A stretch of 64,000 nt of DNA from Planifilum fulgidum (lineage in GTDB: Bacteria; Bacillota; Bacilli; Thermoactinomycetales; DSM-44946). The stretch spans positions 1 to 64,000 of the forward strand of contig NZ_FOOK01000007.1 in the NCBI RefSeq assembly GCF_900113175.1, given 5' to 3'. Made by a program: the position numbers and the translations under genes. Below, in pieces: positions 25,968 through 33,731 of this stretch. The notes beneath the pieces were generated by a model. It was not told where the DNA came from, searched no databases, and saw nothing but the letters and a program-made list of their open reading frames with translations. Within the stretch, counting starts at the first letter, position 1. Every line of letters begins with the position of its first letter.

Positions 25968-26010
25968 CTCCCTAGTGTTTGTTTTGAGAGTGGTGGGTTT
26001 TCGACACTCT
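25968..26010 (-). promoter_or_regulatory. Candidate preQ1-I riboswitch of queDEC
   Basis: On the minus strand, AGAGTG (26010-26005) pairs with CACTCT (25992-25987) around a 12-base loop TCGAAAACCCAC, followed by an A-rich tail and ACTAGGGAG ending in the ribosome-binding site. This is the architecture of type I preQ1 riboswitches: short hairpin, A-rich tail, and loop-to-tail pseudoknot. Here loop CCC could pair with the GGG of the Shine-Dalgarno. The fit by eye is good but the usual loop consensus is not exact. Confidence 0.5.
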
Positions 26011-26164
26011 GCGCCGCGTTCCGGAAGTGGCAAAACCGTGCCGCGGCACATATCCAGTTTAGCACACCGGGGGTTTTGGAGGGAGGCAAGACAGGATCCG
26101 TCTCATGTGATAGGATAGAAAAAGAAGCCGCATCCGTCGGCTCCGGGTTTGAGGAGGTTGGCTG

Positions 26165-27274
26165 ATGGCGAAAATCGATCAAATATTGGACCGCGCGTTG
26201 AAAGGGGAACGGCTGGGACTGGAGGAGGGCATTCTCCTCTGGGAAAGCGATCAAGTGGAAAAACTGGGATGGGCCGCCAACCAGATTATGGAGCGCCTGC
26301 ATCCGGAACCGATCACGACCTTTGTGATCGGGCGCAACATCAACTACAGCAACATTTGCGACACGTACTGCCGCTTCTGCGCCTTTTACCGGCCGCCCGG
26401 CCATGAGGAGGGCTATGTGCTCAGCAATGAGGAGATTTTTAAGAAGATCCAGGAGACGGTCGACGTGGGCGGCACGGAAATTCTGATGCAGGGCGGAACC
26501 CATCCGGATCTTCCCTTCAGTTATTACACCAATCTGCTGCGCGAGATCAAAAAGCGGTTCGACATTCACATCCATTCCTTTTCGCCGGCGGAGATCCTGA
26601 AAATGAAGGAAGTTTCCGGTCTTCCCCTCGAAGAGGTGATCCGCCAGTTGAAGGAGGCGGGATTGGATTCGATCCCCGGCGGGGGGGCCGAAATCCTGGA
26701 CGACCGGACCCGTCTCAAGATCAGCCGGCGGAAGGGATCCTGGCGGGACTGGATGAACGTGATGCAGACGGCGCACCGGTTGGGTATGCACACGACGGCG
26801 ACGATGGTGATCGGTTTCGGGGAATCCCTGGAAGAGAGGGTGCTCCATCTGCTCCGGATCCGCGAAGCCCAGGATGAGACCGGCGGCTTTCTCGCCTTCA
26901 TCGTCTGGACCTTCCAGCCGGACAACACCCGCCTGAAGCGGGAAAAGCTGAGCGGGGAGGATTATCTGAAGGCGGTGGCCATATCCCGGATCATGCTGGA
27001 CAACATTCCCAACCTGCAGTCTTCCTGGGTGACGATGGGGACGAGGATCGGCAAGCTCTCCCTCAGCTACGGCTGCAACGACTTCGGCAGCACGATGATC
27101 GAGGAGAATGTGGTCTCCGCCGCGGGAACCACCCACAAGGTGAACACCAATCTGATCCTCCGATTGATCCGCGAAGCGGGGAAAATTCCCGCCCAGCGGA
27201 ACACGAGGTATGAGATTCTCCGCATTTTCCGGGAAGGGGAAACGGTGGAGAAGGATTTTGTGATGCAAAACTGA
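26165..27274 (+). CDS. mqnC: Cyclic dehypoxanthine futalosine synthase (radical SAM)
   Basis: The 369-residue radical SAM protein carries Cys65, Cys69 and Cys72 in CDTYCRFCAFYR and the MqnC-type run GGTEILMQGGTHPDLPFSYY, followed by IHSFSPAEI and ATMVIGFGESLEERV. MqnC cyclises dehypoxanthine futalosine in the futalosine route to menaquinone, in place of the classical MenFDHCEB path. The MqnE paralog has a different motif context, so mqnC is favoured. It starts 10 bases after GAGGAGG and stands alone here; the other mqn genes are not in the window. Confidence 0.88.
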   Translation: MAKIDQILDRALKGERLGLEEGILLWESDQVEKLGWAANQIMERLHPEPITTFVIGRNINYSNICDTYCRFCAFYRPPGHEEGYVLSNEEIFKKIQETVDVGGTEILMQGGTHPDLPFSYYTNLLREIKKRFDIHIHSFSPAEILKMKEVSGLPLEEVIRQLKEAGLDSIPGGGAEILDDRTRLKISRRKGSWRDWMNVMQTAHRLGMHTTATMVIGFGESLEERVLHLLRIREAQDETGGFLAFIVWTFQPDNTRLKREKLSGEDYLKAVAISRIMLDNIPNLQSSWVTMGTRIGKLSLSYGCNDFGSTMIEENVVSAAGTTHKVNTNLILRLIREAGKIPAQRNTRYEILRIFREGETVEKDFVMQN

Positions 27275-27398
27275 GAGGTTCAAAAGGCGCGAGAAAACAG
27301 CGACGAGGTGCCGGACCGCCCGATGGGCGAACCGGTGCCTTGTCGTTTATTTGGGGAAAATGCATCTTTTTTCTTCGCAGGAAAGGAGAGGAACCGCG

Positions 27399-28037
27399 GT
27401 GACCGGCAAAACCCATTTGGCCCTGGGACTGGTTTCCGGGGCGGTGACGGCGACCGCGATCGATCCGGCGCAGAGCCTCAACGAAGCGACGGTGACCATT
27501 CTGGTCAGCGGAACCGCGGCGCTGCTGCCGGATATCGACGACGACAACAGCACGGTGAACAAAATTCTTTTTCCCTTTTTGCCGGAGGGCCTCCGGTCCT
27601 GGGTGTTGGCCGCCTTGGGCGGTCTGGTCGTCCTTTTCTTTATTCTCAGGGATTGGCCGCTCTGGACGCTGCTTGCGGGAATCTACGCCCTCTGCGTCGC
27701 CTTCGCCGACCATCGGGGATTCAGCCATTCCCTTCTGGCCTTCGTTTTTGTCGTATGGACCTCGTATCTGGCTTCACCGATGATCGCCCCGGCGGTGGCG
27801 GTCGGATACGGCTCCCATCTCTTGGCCGATGCGGTCACGGCCGGCGGGATTCCCCTGTTTTGGCCGTGGTCGAAGCGGTTCGGACTGCGCAATCTGGGCC
27901 TGAAAATCCCCACCGGAGGAGGAGTGGACCGGTGGTTTTACAAGGTGTCCCTGATGGGCACCGGCGTGATTTTTACATATTTGGTGTATCGCCGGGTGAT
28001 GGAGGAAGGATTGGCCGCCTTCGGCCTTTTCGGATGA
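27399..28037 (+). CDS. YdjM-family membrane-bound metal-dependent hydrolase-like protein
   Basis: A 212-residue polytopic membrane protein with four or more hydrophobic stretches. It resembles the YdjM/DUF457 group: TGKTHLALGLVSG at the start, a LLPDIDDDNS cluster of acidic residues, DHRGFSHSLLAF and GYGSHLLADAVTAGG, which place His and Asp residues as in predicted metal-dependent membrane hydrolases. GTG 27399 is preferred since GGAGAGGA precedes it; in-frame ATGs upstream give an unlikely N-terminus. Function in cells is not established for this family. Confidence 0.8.
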   Translation: MTGKTHLALGLVSGAVTATAIDPAQSLNEATVTILVSGTAALLPDIDDDNSTVNKILFPFLPEGLRSWVLAALGGLVVLFFILRDWPLWTLLAGIYALCVAFADHRGFSHSLLAFVFVVWTSYLASPMIAPAVAVGYGSHLLADAVTAGGIPLFWPWSKRFGLRNLGLKIPTGGGVDRWFYKVSLMGTGVIFTYLVYRRVMEEGLAAFGLFG

Positions 28038-28060
28038 GCGGCCGGAGGGGCGGAGGCGGT

Positions 28061-28087
28061 ATACCGCCGGGCATCCCCCCATATACT
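28061..28087 (+). promoter_or_regulatory. Candidate sigma-E-type promoter of ytxC
   Basis: ATA (28061-28063) and CATATACT (28080-28087) are separated by 16 bases and fit the sigma-E pattern ATA-N16/18-CATACANT with one mismatch. The -35 sits in the centre of the perfect palindrome GGCGGTATACCGCC (28055-28068). The gene it serves is a putative sporulation protein. Confidence 0.45.
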
Positions 28088-28115
28088 AGAAATACCGATG
28101 GATGGGGAGGATGTG

Positions 28116-29006
28116 TTGTGCGTGACCGTCTATCAGTTATCCCTGCCGGACAGGGTTCCGGAAGCCGTATGCCACCTGTGGAACTGCCTGGATGAGCAGG
28201 TGGTTCGGATGCAGTTCCGCGGGATTGCCTTCCGCATCCGGGAAGAGCGGATCGGCTCCCGCGTCATCTTTCTGTGCGATGACAGCGGCGGGGGCGAGGC
28301 GGAATCGAGGGAGGTCCGTCACGGAATCGGCCTGGCCGTCGCCCAATATATCCGTTCCTATCACGAACCGCATCTGGTCCGCGATGCCGTCCGGAAAGCC
28401 TTCCCCTTCCAGCCTTCGGGATCCGACGCCGCCGAAAAGGCGGTGCTGAGCTGGATCGGCAAGAAACGGCGGCGCAAACCTTCCCTCGGGTTGGACTGGA
28501 AAATTGCGGGGCAGGTGTCCGGCTTCCTCAAAGAGAGCCGCAGGTTGGCCGTCGACGGGTTCATCCGCTTTCGCCTGAAGGGGTACCACCGGGTTTTTTC
28601 CCGGCTTTTGGAGCAGGCTGTCCGGGAGTACCGCCTGGAGCAGGAATACCGGGAGTTCATCGAGCTCTTGCGGTATTTCGTTTCCACCCAAAAGACCCGG
28701 ATTCCCGTCATTCACGTCCTCCATTTCGGAAAAAGCCGGTTCCACCTGATGAAGGGGGATGGAACCCCCCTGCGTCTGAAGGACGTGGAGGGAGCCGTGC
28801 AGGAATTGGGGGAACACCCCTTTTCCCGGGAGGATATGATCGTGAGCGCGCTTTTGTCGGCGGCTCCGGAGTTTGTGGTGCTTCACACCCGACAGCGCGA
28901 GGAGACGATCATCCGCACGGTGCGCAAAATTTTCGAGGGCCGGATCGTTCTTTGCGAGGGCTGCCCCCTTTGCCGGGAAGGGGCGAGCCGCGAAACCCTT
29001 GACTGA
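28116..29006 (+). CDS. ytxC: YtxC-like putative sporulation protein
   Basis: The product (about 296 residues) matches the YtxC family by position, directly upstream of thrS as in Bacillus, and by its pattern: YHRVFSRLLEQAVREYRLEQEYREFIELLRYFV in the middle and a C-terminal Cys pair CEGCPLC. It has no signal peptide or membrane segment; its biochemical role is unknown. The start is uncertain: TTG 28116 lies five bases from GGGGAGG, GTG 28122 is also possible, and ATG 28098 precedes the ribosome-binding site. The thrS promoter lies at its 3' end. Confidence 0.75.
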   Translation: MCVTVYQLSLPDRVPEAVCHLWNCLDEQVVRMQFRGIAFRIREERIGSRVIFLCDDSGGGEAESREVRHGIGLAVAQYIRSYHEPHLVRDAVRKAFPFQPSGSDAAEKAVLSWIGKKRRRKPSLGLDWKIAGQVSGFLKESRRLAVDGFIRFRLKGYHRVFSRLLEQAVREYRLEQEYREFIELLRYFVSTQKTRIPVIHVLHFGKSRFHLMKGDGTPLRLKDVEGAVQELGEHPFSREDMIVSALLSAAPEFVVLHTRQREETIIRTVRKIFEGRIVLCEGCPLCREGASRETLD

Positions 29007-29027
29007 CGGGGAACAAACCGGTATAAT
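28999..29027 (+). promoter_or_regulatory. Promoter of thrS
   Basis: TTGACT (28999-29004) and TATAAT (29022-29027) with a 17-base spacer, the -35 overlapping the end of ytxC. Confidence 0.88.
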
Positions 29028-29044
29028 ACATAACAAATTTTTCG

Positions 29045-29301
29045 GGAAATGCGATGAAGAGGACATGAGCCGGTCCACCACGGTTGCCAGAGAGAGGGGT
29101 CATCGGCTGGAAGCCCCTTAACCCCCTGGGGATCGGTTTACCCCCTCGAAGCAGCGGCGGGGAACGCCCATCAGGGTGAGTATCCGCCGACGGGAACGCG
29201 CCGTTACCGCGAAGAGGATCCCGTCCGCCCTTTTGACAGGCGGGGTCGAAGAAGGGTGGAACCACGACGTCTGCGCTCGTCCCTTGGGTGCGGGCGTTTT
29301 T
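29045..29301 (+). promoter_or_regulatory. T-box leader of thrS
   Basis: The leader has the Stem I start GCGATGAAGAGGACA (29051-29065), an AGAGAG bulge region, and the T-box AAGGGTGGAACCACG (29252-29266), whose UGGA bulge pairs with the uncharged tRNA end. The competing terminator is CGTCTGCGC (29268-29276) with GTGCGGGCG (29288-29296) and a T-run. A threonine ACC specifier is expected; a candidate ACC lies in the CTTAACCCCC stretch near 29118, not proven by folding. Confidence 0.92.
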
Positions 29302-29332
29302 ATTTGAAAAAAAGATGGCAGGGGTGAGAAAC

Positions 29333-31240
29333 ATGGGCGTGGCGGTCAAACTTCCGGACGGATCCGTCCGGGAATACGATCAGCCCGTGTCGGTGGCGGA
29401 GGTGGCGGCCTCCATCAGCCGCGGGCTCTTGAAAAAGGCGATCGCGGGAAAAGTGAACGGCAAGGTGGTCGACCTGTCAGCGACGGTGCCGGATCAGGCG
29501 GAGGTCAAGGTGCTCACCTTGGATGATCCGGAAGGGCTGGAGGTGTACCGGCACAGCACGGCGCACCTGATGGCCCAGGCCCTCAAGCGGCTCTATCCCG
29601 GGGTGAAACTGGGGATCGGGCCGGTCATCGAAGACGGTTTTTATTACGACATCGACTGTCCGGAAAAGATCACCCCGGAGGATTTTCCGAAGATCGAGGC
29701 GGAAATGCAGAAGATCGTGAAAGAGGATTTTCCCATCCGCCGGAAGGTGGTTTCCCGGGAGGAAGCGATCCGCATCTACGAGGAGGTGGGGGATCACCTC
29801 AAGCTGGAGCTCATCCGGGATCTGCCGGAAGACGAGGAGATCAGCATCTATGAGCAAGGGGAGTTTTTCGACCTCTGCCGGGGTCCGCACGTTCCCTCGA
29901 CGGGCCGGTTGAAGGCCTTCAAGCTGCTCAGCGTCGCCGGAGCCTACTGGCGGGGGGACAGCAACAACCAGATGCTGCAGCGGATCTACGGCACCGCCTG
30001 GCCGAAGCAGTCGCAGCTGGAGGATTACTTAAAACGGTTGGAAGAGGCGAAAAAGCGGGACCATCGAAAGCTGGGGCGCGAATTGAAGCTGTACATGTTT
30101 TCCGACGAGGCGCCGGGAATGCCTTTCTATCTGCCGGGCGGCATGGCGATCCGCAACGAGCTCGAGAACTTTTCCAGGGAATTGCAGAAAAAGGCGGGTT
30201 ATCAGGAGGTCCGCACACCCCTGATCATGAACCGGCGGTTATGGGAGCAATCGGGCCACTGGGAACACTACCGGGAAAACATGTATTTCACCGAAGTGGA
30301 CGACACCGTGTTCGCCGTCAAGCCGATGAACTGCCCCGGCCACATGCTGATTTTCAAGAACGAGGTGCGTTCTTACCGGGATTTGCCTCTTCGCTTGGCG
30401 GAATACGGTCACGTGCATCGGCATGAACTTTCCGGAGCGTTGAACGGGATGCTCCGGGTGCGCTCTTTCACCCAGGATGACGCGCACATCTTTGTTCGCC
30501 CCGATCAGATCGAGGAAGAGGTTGCCCGCGTGATGGAGCTGGTCGATCGGATGTACTCCGTGTTCGGGTTTCCCTACACGGTGGAATTGTCCACCCGGCC
30601 GGAGAACTCGATGGGCTCGGATGCGTTGTGGGAGAAGGCCGAGTCGGCGCTGAAGGCGGTGCTGGACGGATCGGGGGTGGAGTACCGGATTAACGAGGGG
30701 GACGGAGCCTTTTACGGACCCAAGATCGACTTCCACATCCGGGACGCCTTGAAGCGCAGCCACCAATGCGCCACCATCCAGTTGGACTTCCAGATGCCGG
30801 AGAAATTCGACCTTTCCTATGTGGGGGAGGATAACCAGCGCCACCGGCCGGTGGTGATCCATCGGGCGATCTATGGTTCCATCGACCGGTTTATCGGAAT
30901 TTTGGTGGAGCACTACGGAGGCGCGTTTCCCCTGTGGCTCGCGCCGGTGCAGGCCCGGGTGCTCACGATTGCCGATGCGCATGCCGATTACGCCCGCAAG
31001 GTCCTGGAGGAGCTGAAGGAGGCGGGCATCCGCGCCGAACTGGATGACCGCAGCGAAAAGATCGGCTACAAGATTCGCGAGGCCCAGCTGCAGAAGATCC
31101 CCTACATGCTGGTCGTCGGGGAGAAGGAGCGGGAAAGCGGCACCGTGGCCGTGCGGAAGCGCTCCGAAGGGGATCAGGGTGCGAAACCCGTAAGCGAAGT
31201 GATCGCCCAGATGAAAGCGGAGATCGAGGCGAAAGAATAG
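29333..31240 (+). CDS. thrS: Threonyl-tRNA synthetase
   Basis: The 635-residue class II synthetase charges tRNA-Thr. Domains in order: TGS (residues 1-63), the editing domain with HSTAHLMAQALKRLYP, the catalytic core with RTPLIMNRRLWEQSGHW (motif 1), the zinc Cys in MNCPGHM, YGHVHRHELSGAL (motif 2 region) and VIHRAIYGSIDRFIGILVEHY (motif 3), then the anticodon-binding domain. ATG 29333 is chosen as it follows AGGGGTGAG; ATG 29315 lacks a proper site. Expression is set by the T-box. Confidence 0.98.
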   Translation: MGVAVKLPDGSVREYDQPVSVAEVAASISRGLLKKAIAGKVNGKVVDLSATVPDQAEVKVLTLDDPEGLEVYRHSTAHLMAQALKRLYPGVKLGIGPVIEDGFYYDIDCPEKITPEDFPKIEAEMQKIVKEDFPIRRKVVSREEAIRIYEEVGDHLKLELIRDLPEDEEISIYEQGEFFDLCRGPHVPSTGRLKAFKLLSVAGAYWRGDSNNQMLQRIYGTAWPKQSQLEDYLKRLEEAKKRDHRKLGRELKLYMFSDEAPGMPFYLPGGMAIRNELENFSRELQKKAGYQEVRTPLIMNRRLWEQSGHWEHYRENMYFTEVDDTVFAVKPMNCPGHMLIFKNEVRSYRDLPLRLAEYGHVHRHELSGALNGMLRVRSFTQDDAHIFVRPDQIEEEVARVMELVDRMYSVFGFPYTVELSTRPENSMGSDALWEKAESALKAVLDGSGVEYRINEGDGAFYGPKIDFHIRDALKRSHQCATIQLDFQMPEKFDLSYVGEDNQRHRPVVIHRAIYGSIDRFIGILVEHYGGAFPLWLAPVQARVLTIADAHADYARKVLEELKEAGIRAELDDRSEKIGYKIREAQLQKIPYMLVVGEKERESGTVAVRKRSEGDQGAKPVSEVIAQMKAEIEAKE

Positions 31241-31263
31241 GGAAACCGAAGGGAGAGGAGAAA

Positions 31264-31770
31264 GTGGGCCGGGCCGTTCGTCTGGAACGCATGATCCTGC
31301 GCGGAACGGAGGAGAGGGATTTGGATGCCGTGCTTAAGATGGAAGCCGATGCCCGCCGGTGGGTGATCGCCTGGCCCCAAAAAGCGCATCGGGATGCCAT
31401 GAGGGATCCCGATGCGGAACACTGGGTGATGGAGGATCCCGAAACCGGCCAACCCATCGGTTATGCGATTCTGCGGGGCATCCAAAATCCCCACGGTTCC
31501 ATCGAACTGATGCGGATCGTGGTGTCCCGGCCGGGCCGGGGGCTGGGAAAAGAAGCCCTGCGGTTCTTCATCCGTCGATGCTTTGACGACCTGGGGGCCC
31601 ATCGCCTGTGGCTCGATGTGATGGAGCACAACGAAAGGGCCCGCCGCGCGTACGAATCGCTCGGTTTCGTCCGGGAAGGAACGCTCCGGGAATGCCTGAA
31701 GATCGAAGGCAGGTATGTTTCCCTTCACGTCATGTCCATCCTGAGAAACGAGGCGGTGAAGGCGATCTGA
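31264..31770 (+). CDS. GNAT-family N-acetyltransferase (RimJ/RimL-like)
   Basis: A 168-residue GNAT protein. It shows the N-terminal LRGTEERDLDAV, the strand GYAILRGI, and the acetyl-CoA loop around ELMRIVVSRPGRGLGKEALRFFI, ending with HNERARRAYESLGFVREGTLRE, the ribosomal-protein/antibiotic acetyltransferase pattern. The substrate cannot be inferred. It starts at GTG 31264 with GGGAGAGG upstream, 23 bases after thrS, and is probably read from the same transcript. The infC promoter follows. Confidence 0.85.
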   Translation: MGRAVRLERMILRGTEERDLDAVLKMEADARRWVIAWPQKAHRDAMRDPDAEHWVMEDPETGQPIGYAILRGIQNPHGSIELMRIVVSRPGRGLGKEALRFFIRRCFDDLGAHRLWLDVMEHNERARRAYESLGFVREGTLRECLKIEGRYVSLHVMSILRNEAVKAI

Positions 31771-31822
31771 AACGATTCCTGGCCCTTGCACGGACACCGG
31801 AAAATTACACGGCATCCTTTCT

Positions 31823-31851
31823 TGACAAGATAATAGGGGCATGGTACAATT
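31823..31851 (+). promoter_or_regulatory. Promoter of infC-rpmI-rplT
   Basis: A consensus TTGACA (31823-31828) and TACAAT (31846-31851) with a 17-base spacer. Confidence 0.9.
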
Positions 31852-31857
31852 GCGACG

Positions 31858-31968
31858 GTATCCAAGAAGAAGCGCCCCGCTTCTCACCTGATCGACGCAC
31901 GGGCTGTTGACAGGTTTCATCGCGGATGACTTCGATGTTGAGTGTGGGCGTGAGGTCCGCACTTTTTT
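31858..31968 (+). promoter_or_regulatory. infC leader with attenuator (L20-leader type)
   Basis: Between promoter and infC lies a leader ending in the hairpin AGTGTGGGC (31941-31949)/GTCCGCACT (31955-31963) and six T residues, 30 bases before infC. In Bacillus subtilis this operon is controlled by L20 binding to the leader and causing termination; the position and hairpin agree, although the L20-binding fold was not modelled. Confidence 0.7.
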
Positions 31969-31998
31969 GTTTTAATTCCCCCACGGAGGTGGCAGGTT

Positions 31999-32514
31999 AT
32001 CAGCAAGGAACATCAAGTCAATGAAGCGATTCGTGCTCGCGAGGTTCGCGTGATTGGCCCTGATGGGTCGCAGTTGGGTATCAAGCACATCAAGGAGGCG
32101 CTGCGGCTGGCCCAGGAGCACGACCTCGACCTGGTCAATGTGGCTCCCCATGCGAAGCCTCCGGTGTGCCGGATCATGGATTACGGAAAGTACCGCTATG
32201 AACAGAGCAAGCGGGAAAAAGAGGCCCGTAAGCGGCAGAAGATCATCCAGGTGAAAGAAATCCGCTTCAGCCCGTCGATCGAAGAGCACGATCTGCAAAC
32301 CAAGCTGCGCAATGTGCGGCGGTTTTTGCAGAGCGGAGACAAGGTGAAGCTGACCATCCGCTTCCGCGGACGGGAAATCACTCACCAGGCGCTGGGGAGG
32401 GCGATTTTGAACCGGATGGCCGAGGAAGTGAAGGACCTCGGCGAGGTGGAGCGCCAGCCCCGCCTGGAAGGGCGGCAAATGATCATGATTCTGACTCCGA
32501 AACAGCAGTCTTGA
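31999..32514 (+). CDS. infC: Translation initiation factor IF-3, non-canonical ATC start
   Basis: IF-3 (171 residues) keeps the 30S subunit free and proofreads start codons. The chain reads SKEHQVNEAIRAREVRVIGPDGSQLGI, then the linker YGKYRYEQSKREKEARKRQK and the C-terminal domain ending in MIMILTPK. The conserved N-terminus extends upstream of the first ATG/GTG/TTG in frame: ATC 31999 lies nine bases after GGAGG and immediately precedes AGC-AAG-GAA, exactly where Bacillus infC uses ATT. GTT 31996 is the only other in-frame codon near. Rare start codons make IF-3 limit its own synthesis. rpmI follows after 12 bases. Confidence 0.95.
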   Translation: MSKEHQVNEAIRAREVRVIGPDGSQLGIKHIKEALRLAQEHDLDLVNVAPHAKPPVCRIMDYGKYRYEQSKREKEARKRQKIIQVKEIRFSPSIEEHDLQTKLRNVRRFLQSGDKVKLTIRFRGREITHQALGRAILNRMAEEVKDLGEVERQPRLEGRQMIMILTPKQQS

Positions 32515-32526
32515 GGAGGATACGCA

Positions 32527-32724
32527 ATGCCGAAGATGAAGACGCGTCGAGCAGCGGCCAAACGATTCGACAAGACGGGAACGGGCAAGATCAAGCGCAA
32601 CCGCGCCTTTAAGAGCCATCTGCTCGAGGGCAAAACGTCGAAGCGGAAGCGCCGACTCCGCAAGGGCGCTCTGATGAGCAAGGGCGACGTCAAGCGGACG
32701 CGCCAATTGATCGCCTATAAATAA
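32527..32724 (+). CDS. rpmI: 50S ribosomal protein L35
   Basis: The 65-residue product begins [20 protein letters not shown] and is rich in Lys/Arg, as expected of L35 in the large subunit. It starts behind TTGAGGAGGAT, 12 bases after infC and 36 before rplT, in the universally conserved infC-rpmI-rplT operon. Confidence 0.98.
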   Translation: MPKMKTRRAAAKRFDKTGTGKIKRNRAFKSHLLEGKTSKRKRRLRKGALMSKGDVKRTRQLIAYK

Positions 32725-32760
32725 GCATTGAGTATCGGTCGATTTTGGGAGGGATATCTG

Positions 32761-33120
32761 GTGGCACGGGTGAAAGGCGGATACGTGACACGGCGGCGGC
32801 GCAAAAAGGTGCTGAAGTTGGCCCGCGGCTACTTCGGCTCGAAGCATGCGCTGTTCCGCACGGCGAAGCAGCAAGTGATGAAGTCCTGGATGTACGCCTA
32901 CCGCGACCGGCGTCAGCGCAAGCGCGATTTCCGCAAACTGTGGATCGCCCGCATCAACGCGGCGGCGCGGATGAACGGCCTGTCCTACAGCCGGTTGATG
33001 CACGGGCTGAAGCTGGCCGGCGTGAAAATCAACCGGAAGATGCTGGCCGATTTGGCCGTCAACGATGCGAAGGCCTTCTCCGAACTGGCGGAGCTGGCCA
33101 AGCAGCAAATCAAGGCGTAA
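32761..33120 (+). CDS. rplT: 50S ribosomal protein L20
   Basis: L20 (119 residues) is an assembly protein of the 50S subunit and, in Bacillus, the repressor of its own operon through the leader RNA. The N-terminal tail [20 protein letters not shown] and the C-terminal [23 protein letters not shown] are characteristic. GTG 32761 is the start, seven bases after GGGAGGG; an upstream in-frame codon would add residues not found in L20. Confidence 0.98.
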   Translation: MARVKGGYVTRRRRKKVLKLARGYFGSKHALFRTAKQQVMKSWMYAYRDRRQRKRDFRKLWIARINAAARMNGLSYSRLMHGLKLAGVKINRKMLADLAVNDAKAFSELAELAKQQIKA

Positions 33121-33150
33121 ATAATATTGAGGGAAAAAGGGTCAACCTAA

Positions 33151-33198
33151 TCGGTCGGATCAGCCGGGTCCAACGGCGATCCGACCGAAAGTGTTTTC
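33151..33198 (+). terminator. Terminator of infC-rpmI-rplT
   Basis: TCGGTCGGATC (33151-33161) pairs with GATCCGACCGA (33178-33188), an 11-base-pair stem with a CCG/CGG inner pairing, followed by a T-rich tail. Confidence 0.85.
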
Positions 33199-33543
33199 TT
33201 ATACGGTTACATTAACCGGCAAATAGCGGTATGTTGAGGCGCTTTGGGGAACCGGGATGTTCATTTTGATCACTTGCCTCAAGCCTTTTGTGTATTTTTT
33301 TTTATCATTTATGATGATGGTGACAAATGGATAAGCGCTTGAATTTGGTGGTCGACATTTCGCGGAACGTGATGATCATTTCTTTTATTTGCAAGGTTGG
33401 ATATCCTTTATGGTTTTATGGGTGGGGGGTTTTTTTGGTAAATGGGACCACGCACCGGGACCCTTGACCGCCACTTTTGTGATTTCGGGATGTACTTACT
33501 TTCTTTTTCGATTTTTTCAGTGGTATAACACCCGGTGAGGTGA
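33199..33543. other. AT-richer island without a confident gene
   Basis: This stretch is visibly richer in A and T than its neighbours, with several T-runs and a small hairpin CGGTTA/TAACCG (33204-33218). It includes a hydrophobic 46-codon frame (next entry) and a 25-codon Phe/Leu/Met-rich frame starting ATG near 33257. A TATAAC -10-like element lies at 33524-33529. The composition suggests acquired DNA or a regulatory region. Confidence 0.4.
33327..33467 (+). CDS. Small hydrophobic ORF, 46 residues, unknown
   Basis: ATG 33327 opens MDKRLNLVVDISRNVMIISF and continues with an aromatic, membrane-like stretch (GYPLWFYGWGVFLV) to a stop at 33467. The ribosome-binding site is weak (GATGGTGACAA). 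No family is recognised. The frame could encode a small membrane peptide or be chance in an AT-rich region. Confidence 0.25.
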   Translation: MDKRLNLVVDISRNVMIISFICKVGYPLWFYGWGVFLVNGTTHRDP

Positions 33544-33720
33544 ATGACAAAGTGCCGGGAGGGGACGATTTTCCGCCGAGCGACAAGCCATAAGCATATT
33601 GCATTCCGGAGCGGGGAGGGGGGTGTGCCGCGAGTGCCTTTGCTTAAACGAAAGGTCGCGGCACAACCCCTTCCGGCACTGATAAGGGCTTTACGCCCCA
33701 CTGTTCGCTGCAGGGGATGA
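33544..33720 (+). CDS. Small basic ORF, 58 residues, unknown
   Basis: ATG 33544 follows GGTGAGGTGA, a good ribosome-binding site, and encodes a 58-residue strongly basic peptide (starting MTKCREGTIFRRATSHKH, with a KRK patch and several Arg near the end). A TATAAC -10-like element lies at 33524-33529 and a terminator hairpin begins 12 bases after the stop, so a complete small transcription unit is conceivable. The same bases form long complementary arms, so the RNA itself may be the product. No homolog is recognised. Confidence 0.35.
   Translation: MTKCREGTIFRRATSHKHIAFRSGEGGVPRVPLLKRKVAAQPLPALIRALRPTVRCRG
33551..33680 (+). ncRNA. Candidate structured RNA
   Basis: AGTGCCGG (33551-33558) pairs with CCGGCACT (33673-33680), then GGGG (33561-33564) with CCCC (33667-33670). 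Inside, GTGCCGCGA (33625-33633) pairs perfectly with TCGCGGCAC (33656-33664), extended by CCTTT/AAAGG, and CCGC/GCGG (33573-33576, 33611-33614) gives a second branch. This closed multibranch arrangement is larger than expected by chance, but no known RNA family is recognised. It overlaps the basic ORF. Confidence 0.4.
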
Positions 33721-33731
33721 CAGCAGTCTCG

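Noticed and set aside
26037-26048. Perfect palindrome GTGCCGCGGCAC between queD and mqnC as an operator
   Set aside because: It lies in a GC-rich stretch without matching promoter boxes; a 12-base GC palindrome alone is weak evidence.
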